This document shows positions 54,677-64,000 of a stretch of DNA of 64,000 bases, piece after piece. Position 1 is the stretch's first letter; the number at the start of each line of letters is the position of its first letter. The position numbers and the translations under genes were made by a program. Source of the stretch: Ipomoea triloba (taxonomy: Eukaryota; Streptophyta; Magnoliopsida; Solanales; Convolvulaceae); contig NC_044930.1 in NCBI RefSeq assembly GCF_003576645.1, positions 10,054,233 to 10,118,232 of the forward strand, read 5' to 3'. The notes below the pieces were generated by a model. It ran no database searches and was not told the origin of the DNA. It saw nothing but the letters and a program-made list of their open reading frames with translations.

Positions 54677-56958
54677 TTAAAGGAGATTAAAATAGACTGA
54701 TAGAGGATGCATTTTGACCTTAGGCATTGGCTTAGAGGGTAAATCCCATGATCTATTTGATGTTGAAAATGAAACACCTTCCCTGCATACATGTATATAT
54801 TGTGCCTTTGGAAGACTATATAGATGGGCCAGAACTCGACAAACTTCATCTATCCCAGTCTTATCTGTATCAAATGCTTTCCACCAAGGAGGATTCTCAG
54901 GCAAGGGTACTTTAAACCTACGGGCTGTAGCATAAACAACTCCACAGGCCACAACCTCACTCTTAAATCTAACACACAATGTTGTGCGCAAACTGCTCAA
55001 AATATGGGTAAACATCAGCAGGATGCCAGGATGGAAGAAAGAAAAATGTGCTATAAAAAGGAAAAAGAAAAAGAAATTATGAAAATTGAGCTGCATGGTT
55101 ATCAAAGATAATTGGAAAGAACCTACAAGTTCACAATTTGAAATTACTGTACTGTGCCACCTTTAAAAACTATCTACCAAAAAACTCAAATATGATATAG
55201 TCGGGAAATCTACAACCAAAAAAAAATACAACAGAGACTTTTGTTTTTGATAGGTTAAAATATTCAATAGATCTCAATATCTCATACAAATTTAATACAC
55301 AGGAAATATTAATAATAGCAAGTACATCTTATCAGCTCTAAATATAGTAAAAGAGAACGTAATTTGAGACATTACATCTGGAAGCTTCAACAGTTTAACT
55401 TCACATTGAAATAGGTTAGGAACATCACATTCAAAATGCATTCATGTGGAAACATTGCTTACATACGGAGTAAACTATCAGATAATCAATCAATCATTGT
55501 TAGATCAGTGGGGTAGATTATTTTGGGCAAGGAAAGTTTTACATCTAAAAAAACCACAAGTAAAACTGTTAACATGTTAGGGGAGCTCAGAGAGTACTTG
55601 TAGCAAAAACTAGTAAGAAACTAAGAGAGCACAAAAATGTGATTGAACCTAACACTTAAAAATACTCTGCATTAACATTTAAAGCATACACAATACTATT
55701 CCTTTATCACTTCTAAATATTTTGCATTAGCATTTAAATCATACAGAAAACTAAGTACTGGTACTGCCAATATATACTATTTTATGAGAGAGCATGTGCT
55801 TGTAAACAGACAGATCATATCTACTATGTCACAGTTCTGCTTGTTTGAATTATACCTGTCATTTGCAAGATTCCATGCTTCCTGTCTCAATTCATGAGGC
55901 ATCTCAAGAATTGTAATATAAATTGATATAAATTTATGGGGGTGTTCAACATGGCAGATGAAACCCATCTCTTTTTGAAGACTCCTTTTTGTTCTAAACA
56001 AATCTGCCTTCAGATCAACATATTTCTGTCCAAAGAATGAATAGCAGGTGTTTAATCTAAAACCAGCTTGCCTTCAGTTGAAAAGACATAAAACCAAAAG
56101 GCAATACTTATAAGTAATAACAAGCATCTTTTTCTTGTCATTTTGAATGTCTTTCTAGAGAAGATTTGTAAACAGGGCAAAGAAAAGAAGATATATAGCC
56201 CAGAAAGCTAATGATAAAAGGCAATCGAATACCCACTTAGATAAATTGTCTACCTACAAAATGGTAAAAAATTGTTCCCCAGCTCATGCAATGTAAAGAT
56301 TATTCAAAATCTAACCTTTGAAGAAGTATCCAAATGTTCTATGGGTAAATTCTCCCTCCGACATTCCATTCTGTGGAAAACAACGAGGACTTGCCCGGCT
56401 TTTCTGGGGCATTGTTCAAGTCTTGAGGCAAGCCAAACACAACTAGCAGCAACTATCTACACATAGTATAATGCCATGTCAGCATGAAGATTGCAACTTT
56501 TAAACTTACACAAGTAATTATTTGCTTTCATTTTTGGGAGGAGCAAGGGGGAGAGAATAGATATACCTTCACATTAAAATGAGCAAACGACTTCTTGCAA
56601 TAAAAACGGTGGAATAGTACTTGACCCGTGGCCATAACAGCTTGATGTCTGCAGGTAACCACATTAAGGAGATACAGAGGCCATGTGTTGATCCAAAAAT
56701 AAAATAAATCTATTACAATGGCAACTACTTACTTGAAGATGCATCAGTATCAATAACTGCATAAATAAATAAATAAGATTAAAAAAAAATAAAAAATATA
56801 GGATACAGTTTCAATAAAATTCCACTTTCTTGGATAAGATCACAGCCATAGATTCGAAGGGTTCTCTCAGTGGCTTCATCTATTCCATCTCTTCGAGAAG
56901 GTGAGTTCTTAAGCTGCTCATCTGTTAGGTAAAATGTGTCAACTGCTGTGTGAATCAT
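54677..56958 (-). CDS. CYCL1-like: Cyclin-L-like protein lacking the RS domain, 286 aa
   Basis: Five minus-strand exons join in frame: 56958-56807, 56648-56567, 56456-56316, 56025-55856, 54992-54677. It starts MIHTAVDTFYLTDEQLKNSP, matching plant cyclin L, and both cyclin-box repeats are present (QAVMATGQVLFHRFYCKKSF; EMGFICHVEHPHKFIS; VRFKSEVVACGVVYATARRF; PENPPWWKAFDTDK; HLYSLPKAQY). Cyclin L partners CDK11-type kinases in pre-mRNA splicing; Arabidopsis CYCL1;1 is about 416 aa with an Arg/Ser-rich tail. Here the frame runs NRSWDLPSKPMPK and then stops after a short unrelated tail. The usual cyclin-box LASKLEE is LASRLEQ (R90, Q93). A 5' UTR exon near 57800-57700 and an acceptor just before the ATG (tttgcag at about 56986) are plausible. 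It is either a truncated paralogue or an early pseudogene; no internal stops are present. Confidence 0.85.
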
Positions 56959-56986
56959 AGTTGGTCAGGAGTTCAAGATGTCTATC

Positions 56987-57850
56987 AACTGCAAACAAGA
57001 AAGAAAGCAAGCTTCAGAATCCCTTATTCAATAACATTACAACTGTTGCAGAAAAAGAAGCAGTATTTACAGAATGAAGTGTAAGCAACTCAAACAGTGA
57101 TTTGATATGTGTAGTAAAATTTGAAACATTTAAGTTGATTATAAATTTTAATTATTTATTCTTTATCAAGTGTCAACAGAGTAATAATTTTAACCTGAAG
57201 TGCAATACCCAAACAATCCAGTAGATACTTACAACTCTTGGATATAAATTGGATTTAAATTATCCTCCAATACCCAAATACCCCAAAGCCATTATCATCT
57301 CCATCAGACTCATAGGATCAAAAGCAGAAAGAAAAAATCAAAATTTTGGCTAACATAATCACGAAAAAATTAACTAAACGATTCAATTCTCGATAGCAAT
57401 TCTATAAATAATGACTCTGACAATGCCTCTATTAAAAACAGCAGAAATCGAAGGCCATGCAAGAAACTAACCAGGCATCGGTTTCAAAGTATTAGATTAT
57501 TTCTCTAAAATTCAATTCCAACTTCATAAACTACTCCAAAGAAAAATCAAAGATTAAAAAAGAAAAATCTTTCAATTTGATACTTGAGCGGGAACCCTAG
57601 ATGAATAGCTGAAGCTAATTCCAGTATGGCAATTTCCAGAAAGTTCAAATATTGAAACATAATGTAAAGATTGTAGGATAGTAGGGCGTTCTGTACCTAC
57701 CCTCCAGCACTCCAGTGGTGTTGTCAAAGACTCCAAGTATGAAGCCGATGTCGCTATGAAGAGCGTTGAGCACTTAAGCGTAACTGCGTAATAAGTGTTT
57801 ATTGTTGGGTTAAAGTAAACCGAAATACTTGTAATTTTCTCCTAATCTCC
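56987..57850 (-). other. Probable 5' UTR intron, leader and promoter of the cyclin-L-like gene
   Basis: On the minus strand, CTGGAGGGTAGGTAC near 57705 gives a possible donor, and TTTGCAG before TTGATAGACATC (about 56990) gives an acceptor. The intervening 700 bp would be a leader intron, as is common for cyclin-L genes. Upstream (57780-57850) CACTTATTACGCAG may hold the start site. No TATA box is obvious. Confidence 0.45.
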
Positions 57851-58406
57851 CACCCTCCCGGACATAGACACTTTTTCGGACATTTAACAAATTTAATTTA
57901 TGATCCAATTATTATAAATCATGTAAGAAGAATTTTAGAAGGAGAATAAAACATTTTTCTTTCCCATAACATCATAATAAGTGTTTGTGTGGAAACCAAA
58001 AAAATATGATTTTTCTGAAAATTGAATTCGGGAAAATCGAAAATGATTTGTTTTATAAATAAATTAAAAAAACAATTTTATTTTTTAGTGTTTTGTTGAA
58101 AATTAGAAAATAATGAGATCGTTTACCAACTTGAAAAAATGGATTTTCCAAAAAATAGAAAAATGGAGGGGTGGAAGAATGGAAAATGGAAAACTTGTTT
58201 ATTAAAAACATCTCTCTACTACCTCTTTTCATCCCCATTCTTCCGTTTTTGTAAGAAAATGGAGAAAAAAAAAATATCAAGCTCTCCATTTGGAGAAATG
58301 GAAAACACACAGGTGAATAGTGCATTACATGTGCGAGGACCAGGTTTGACTCTTGCTAGGCACAAAGCTTTGTTCTGCTTATTTATTCCTTTTTGCTCAA
58401 AGCGTA
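57851..58406. other. Intergenic, nothing recognised
   Basis: AT-rich with GGAAAATGG-type words that recur near 63540-63630. Open frames here run into the TTA microsatellite and are not genes. Confidence 0.45.
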
Positions 58407-58481
58407 TTATTATTATTATTATTCTCTTTATTATTATCATTATTATTATTATTATTATCTTTATTATTATTGTTATTATTA

Positions 58482-58521
<40 letters not shown>

Positions 58522-58523
58522 TA

Positions 58524-58563
<40 letters not shown>

Positions 58564-58578
58564 GTTGTTGTTGTCGTC

Positions 58579-58612
<34 letters not shown>
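58407..58612. repeat. (TTA)n microsatellite with interruptions
   Basis: Long TTA tract with interspersed TTG, TTC, TTTTA. It produces poly-Leu/Ile/Tyr/Asn frames on both strands that are not proteins. A second TTA tract precedes the duplicated block at 60579. Confidence 0.95.
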
Positions 58613-58614
<2 letters not shown>

Positions 58615-60553
58615 TTCGCCCGTGCGTTGCACGGAATGGATTTGCTATAATATTTTAAGAATATTTGGATCAATATACAATTATATAAATTATAACATCA
58701 AATATTATATAGCGCAATTGATGAAATTTGTTGGACCGATTATGTTTTCTGATGTTTTCTTTACTTGAATTAAAGCAAATAATTGTCCAATTACCCGTGC
58801 GATGCACAGATAAATTTTTTATTATATATTTAGATAATAAAAATAAAGATAAAATTATAAAAAAATTATATTGAACATGTACATTTATTTGATTATAAGA
58901 TTAGTGCAAAAGTATTACTCAATTAATTGATAATATATGACTTGTTTGTCTACAATTATCTTAAAAAGATCAATATGTAATATGACTTATGTAATTATAT
59001 TATTACTAAAATAAATATGGGAAAATTAGAAATAATTTAATTATAATTATTATATAAAAATAAATTCAACGACCAATGTTTAGTTTAATTATCATAATAA
59101 TTATTAGACAATTATTAATAGTCAATTACACTAATATATGTGAAATTATATTTTTATAACTTAAGTATATTCATGTTCACTGTATCGCATTTAGTTTTTT
59201 CTTCCTCCTCGATATTGAATGAATTAATTGTAATTATTATAAATAATCTAACAACCATTTTAATTAATTTTTTTAAGTTTAAATAATTTAAAGTTTTCAA
59301 AAGGAAAGTGTAATTAACTTTTTAAAAGTTTTTTAAAATAATTTTTAGTCAATTAGTAATGTCCTTTTCCTTTCCAATTTGCCTAATTTCCATTTCTTTT
59401 TTCGTTAGAATATTTTTATATTTTCAATCAATTAGTAAAATCAGTTTTCTTTTCCATTTTATCTTTACTATTGTTTGGGGGAATTTCACAAAGGATTATT
59501 TTATATTTATTAATAGTAGTATAGATATAGAAGTATAGATAAGTATTTGAATTATTATTATTGATGTAAATAATAATTAATAAATTATTTTTTCTTATAA
59601 AATTAGGCCGAATTTGTTTTCATTATTCTCACAATTATAATGGTTTAATTATTGTCATAATTTGGTAAATAAAATTTTGTTACCAATTAAACTTTATTAA
59701 TTTTTTTACCAATTAATTAATAATATTAGTTTGTGCAGTATAGAACACATCCAGTATAGTATAGAACAAAATTTTAAGAAGAATTTACCAATTAGCTGAT
59801 TGCTATCCACTCCTCTGGAGTTTTAACGATCCAAAATCTTTAAATTTGAACATGTGTTTGTAAATGGATGCAAGTTCCCTAAGGAAGATCATGAAATTTA
59901 AAAAACCAAGCAAAAAGTTGAAAAACAAAAAAAAAAAAAAACAGCATACTAACAACATAAAAAATGCATAACAATAAATACAAAATAAAGCAATATGACC
60001 AAACATGACCATGATTTTATTCCTATTAAATAAACAATATAAAATTGAGCAATATTAAATAAAACAATATCTTGACCCCAACAACAGAATTTGCAGATTT
60101 GAAGGTGGAGAGGTCTGGAATAATTGCACTGCGTTTTGCGTTTCTCTTTTAAAGTTCACAATATAGGATTAGGGATTTATATAAGTTGTATCTTATTACA
60201 ATAGAATTGTAGTATGATAGGAATTGTAATGTAGAATTGTGATACAATAGGAATTGTAATGTAGAATTGTACAACGAATAGGAAAATAGGAAATAATCGC
60301 ATCCTAAATATTGTATGACTGTTTTGGGTGGAAGCTTAAAGTGAGGATTTAGTTTTATATATAGTAGTCTTATTACGATAGAATTGTATATGATAGGAAT
60401 TGTAATGTCGAATAGGAAAATAGGAAATAACCGCATCCTAAATATTGTAGGACTGTTTTGGGTGGGAAGCTTAAAGTGAGGATTTTGTTTTTATATTTAG
60501 TATAGATATAGATATAGATGTAGTATAGGATTGTAGTAACGAATTGTATAGAT
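58613..60553 (-). mobile_element. Helitron-bearing block, copy 1 of a tandem pair
   Basis: Begins TTTTCGCCCGTGCGTTGCAC, the inverse of the Helitron 3' hairpin seen at 34490, but the terminal CTAG is lost into the TTA tract. A second hairpin ACCCGTGCGATGCAC lies at about 58791. Minus-strand Helitron 5'-type sequence (TCTATACTACTATTAAT) ends near 59525. The following 1 kb (59525-60553) carries repeated GAATTGTAATGTAGAATTGT words and ends TAGTAACGAATTGTATAGAT at the gap. No coding. Confidence 0.7.
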
Positions 60554-60578
60554 NNNNNNNNNNNNNNNNNNNNNNNNN
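60554..60578. other. Assembly gap (25 N)
   Basis: Short run of N at the junction between copy 1 and the TTA tract that precedes copy 2. Confidence 1.
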
Positions 60579-60610
<32 letters not shown>

Positions 60611-60612
<2 letters not shown>

Positions 60613-63006
60613 TTCGCCCGTGCGTTGCACGGAATGGATTTGCTATAATATTTTAAGAATATTTGGATCAATATACAATTATATAAATTATAACATCAAA
60701 TATTATATAGCGCAATTGATGAAATTTGTTGGACCGATTATGTTTTCTGATGTTTTCTTTACTTGAATTAAAGCAAATAATTGTCCAATTACCCGTGCGA
60801 TGCACAGATAAATTTTTTATTATATATTTAGATAATAAAAATAAAGATAAAATTATTTTTATTATATATTTAGATAATAAAAATAAAGATAAAATTATTT
60901 TTATTATATATTTAGATAATAAAAATAAAGATAAAATTATAAAAAATATATATTTAGATAATAAAAATAAAGATAAAATTATAAAAAAAATATATTTAGA
61001 TAATAAAAATAAAGATAAAATTATAAAAAAATTATATTGAACATGTACATTTATTTGATTATAAGATTAGTACAAAAGTATTACTCAATTAGTTGATAAT
61101 ATATGACTTGTTTGTCTACAATTATATATCTTAAAAAGATCAATATGTAATATGACTTATGTAATTATATTATTACTAAAATAAATATGTAATATGACTT
61201 ATGTAATTATATTATTACTAAAATAAATATGGGAAAAATTAGAAATAATTTAATTATAATTATAATAAATATGGGAAAAATTAGAAATAATTTAATTATA
61301 ATTATAATAAATATGGGAAAAATTAGAAATAATTTAATTATAATTATAATCTTTATATAAAAATAAATTAATAATTTAATTATAATTATAATCTTTATAT
61401 AAAAATAAATTCAACGACCAATGTTTAGTTTAATTATCATAATAATTATTAGACAATTATTAATAGTCAATTACACTAATATATGTGAAATTATACAATT
61501 ATTAATAGTCAATTACACTAATATATGTGAAATTATACAATTATTAATAGTCAATTACACTAATATATGTGAAATTATATTTTTATAACTTAAGTATATT
61601 CATGTTGACTGTATCGCATTTAGTTTTTTCTTCCTCCTCGATAGTTGAATGAATTAATTGTAATTATTATAAATAATCTAACAACACATATTTAATTAAT
61701 TTTTTTTAAGTTTAAATAATTTAAAGTTTTCAAAAGGAAAGTGTAATTAACTTTCTTAAAAGTTTTTTAAAAGTAATTTTTTAGTCAATTAGTAATGTCC
61801 TTTTCCTTTTCAATTTGCCTAATTTCCATTTCTTTTTTAATTAGAATATTTTTATATTTTCAATCAATTAGTAAAATCAGTTTTCTTTTCCATTTTATCT
61901 TTACTATTGTTTGGGTGGAAATTTCACAAAGGATTATTTTATATTTATTAATAGTAGTATAGATATAGAAGTATAGATAAGTATTTGAATTATTATTATT
62001 GATGTAAATAATAATTAATAAATTATTTTTTCTTATAAAATTAGGCCGAATTTGTTTTCATTATTCTCACAATTATAATGGCTTAATTATTGTCATAATT
62101 TGGTAAATAAAATTTTGTTACCAATTAAACTTTATTAATTCTTTTACCAATTAATTAATAATATTAGTTTGTGCAAGTATAGAACACATCCAGTATCCAG
62201 TATAGAACAAAATTTTAAGAAGAATTTACCAATTAGCTGATTGCTATCCACTCCTCTGGAGTTTTTAACGATCCAAAATCTTTAAATTTGAACATGTGTT
62301 TGTAAATGGATGCAAGTTCCCTAAGGAAGATCATGAAATTTAAAAAACCAAACAAAAAGTTGAAAAAACAAAAAAAAAAAAAAACAGCATACTAACAACA
62401 TAAAAAATGCATAACAATAAATACAAAATAAAGCAATATGACCAAACATGACCATGATTTTATTCCTATTAAATAAAACAATATAAAATTGAACAATATT
62501 AAATAAAACAATATCTTGACCCCAACAACAGAATTTGCAGATTTGAAGGTGGAGAAGTTTGGAATAATTTCACTGCGTTTTGCGTTTCTCTTTTAAAGTT
62601 CACAATATATGATTAGGGATTTATATAAAGTTGTATCTTATTACAATAAAATTGTAGTATGATAGGAATTGTAATGTAGAATTGTGATACAATAGGAATT
62701 GTAATGTAGAATTGTACAACGAATAGGAAAATAGGAAATAATCGCATCCTAAATATTGTATGACTGTTTTGGGTGGAAAGCTTAAAGTGAGGATTTAGTT
62801 TATATATATAGTAGTCTTATTACGATAGAATTGTACTATGATAGGAATTGTAATGTCGAATAGGAAAATAGGAAATAACCGCATCCTAAATATTGTAGGA
62901 CTGTTTTGGGTGGGAAGCTTAAAGTGAGGATTTTGTTTTTATATTTAGTATAGATATAGATATAGATTGTAGTATAGGAATTGTAGTAAACGAATTGTAT
63001 TAGATT
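60611..63006 (-). mobile_element. Helitron-bearing block, copy 2, with internal expansions
   Basis: Colinear and nearly identical to 58613-60553, including the TTA tract before it. It is about 455 bp longer because several short segments are tandemly repeated only here. TTTAGATAATAAAAATAAAG occurs five times (60825-61020), a TATGTAATATGACTTATGTA unit twice (61144-61215), an AATATGGGAAAAATTAG unit three times (61227-61335), and a CACTAATATATGTGAAATTA unit three times (61473-61578). No coding; the in-frame YLDNKNKDKII repeat at 60823-61040 is a product of the first expansion. Confidence 0.75.
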
Positions 63007-63020
63007 TGTAGTTTTGGAGG

Positions 63021-63026
<6 letters not shown>

Positions 63027-63068
<42 letters not shown>

Positions 63069-63255
63069 CAGTGTACTAATCCTAATGCATAACAAATGTT
63101 ATAGGATTTCTTGTTTTAATATTATTGTACTTTTAATATTATTTTATTGTTTTAATTGTTTTAATGTACAATATTTTGGGAGGGAAATATGATTTCATTT
63201 TGGAAGATTTTGTTTATATATATATATATATATAGATTATTATTGTTGTTGTTGT

Positions 63256-63288
<33 letters not shown>

Positions 63289-63446
63289 TATTCTTATTAT
63301 TATTATCTTTATTATTATTATATTTATTATTATTATTATTATTGTTATTATTATTATTATTACTATTATTATTATTATATTTATTATTATTATTATTATT
63401 ATTTATTATTATTATCTTTATTATTATTATCTTTATTATTATTAAT
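63027..63446. repeat. (TA)n and (TTA)n microsatellites
   Basis: (TA)n at 63027-63062 and 63217-63233, and a long interrupted (TTA)n at 63237-63446, separated by about 150 bp of T-rich sequence. The poly-Leu frame here is spurious. Confidence 0.9.
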
Positions 63447-63635
63447 AAATATACAAATGTTATATTTGATGATTGTACTTAATGAAGTTTTTAGTATTTT
63501 GTTTTGTAATCAAACTATGTACTAAAACTAAAGAAATGAAAAAATTAGAGAAATGGAGAAGGAAAATTGGAAAACTGGAGAAATGGAAAATTGGAGGAAT
63601 GGAGAGGGAAAAATGAAAAACTTGAAAAATGGAAA

Positions 63636-64000
63636 ATAAGATACTAGTAATCTAGAACAAAGCAATGACGAACATATTCAACATAAGCTGCGAACATATA
63701 CTAGTAATCTAGAACAAAGACGACAAACATATTCAACATATATTAGTAATCAACAAAGCGACGACGAACATATTCAACATTTACTAGTAATCAACAAAGC
63801 GACGACGAACATATTCTAGAACAAACACGGATAGAATGCGAACATATTCAACATATATATACTAGTAATCAACAAAGTGACGACGAACATATTCAACATA
63901 TACTTGTAATAGGCTGCGAACATATTCAACATATACTAGTAATCAACAAAGCGACGACGAACATATTCTAGAACAAACACGAATAGGCTGCGAACATATA
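63636..64000. repeat. Minisatellite, about 45-55 bp unit, running off the window
   Basis: Words ACTAGTAATCAACAAAGCGA, CGACGAACATATTC and AACATATACTAGTAATC recur at least seven times in order, with variants that insert TAGAACAAACACGGATAG or ATAAGCTGCGAAC. Units are contiguous, with no conserved repeat plus unique spacer pattern. The array continues beyond 64000. Confidence 0.85.

Noticed and set aside
58139..58768. 209-codon Leu/Ile-rich frame and poly-Asn frames
   Set aside because: Produced by the TTA microsatellite; the similar frames at 60373-60671 and 63189-63482 have the same cause.
60726..61040. YLDNKNKDKII repeat protein, which looks like a designed repeat
   Set aside because: It is a by-product of a 5-fold tandem expansion inside a non-coding Helitron block; copy 1 of the block lacks it.

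Overview
The window is AT-rich plant nuclear DNA: genes interrupted by many GT-AG introns, long (TA)n and (TTA)n tracts, and a dense mix of MITEs, SINEs, Helitrons, MULEs, CACTA ends and LTR remnants. Gene families and repeat types fit a eudicot, most likely an asterid (perhaps Solanales/Convolvulaceae); that placement is inference. There are no prokaryotic operons, CRISPR arrays or credible tRNA/rRNA genes. Assembly gaps lie at 24235-24891, 43781-44292 and 60554-60578, and single Ns at 15893 and 32520.

Layout: 1-17.9 kb is intergenic and repeat-rich (foldback MITEs, SINEs with perfect target duplications, a decayed Helitron helicase, a decayed Ty3/gypsy gag interrupted by a solo LTR, a second GC-rich solo LTR, and a TA-embedded element with 170-bp repeats). 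18.1-22.8 kb (+) holds a complete 10-exon dehydroquinate dehydratase/shikimate dehydrogenase-family gene whose residues suggest loss of the dehydratase and a switch to NAD/quinate-type activity. 23-39 kb is transposon territory: a short LTR retrotransposon with identifiable GACAT target duplication, two CACTA ends, a Helitron, a Tourist-like MITE, a MULE and a 147-base poly-C artefact. 39.4-47.1 kb (+) holds a complete 15-exon copine (BONZAI) gene. 48-49 kb is a MULE packed with palindromic repeats. 50.2-53.5 kb (-) holds an intact multi-exon gene joining a Ptta/En/Spm transposase-associated domain to a Ulp1/C48 cysteine protease. 54.7-57.0 kb (-) holds a cyclin-L gene with a full cyclin box but no RS tail. 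58.6-63 kb is a tandem duplication of a Helitron-bearing block; 63.6-64 kb is a minisatellite running off the end.

The genes do not form a pathway. The shikimate/quinate enzyme is metabolic, the copine is a membrane immune/growth regulator, the cyclin L belongs to the CDK11/splicing machinery, and the C48 gene is transposon-derived. All exon boundaries given were worked out by eye from GT/AG sites, reading-frame continuity and remembered family sequences; the phases close exactly in the four genes modelled.
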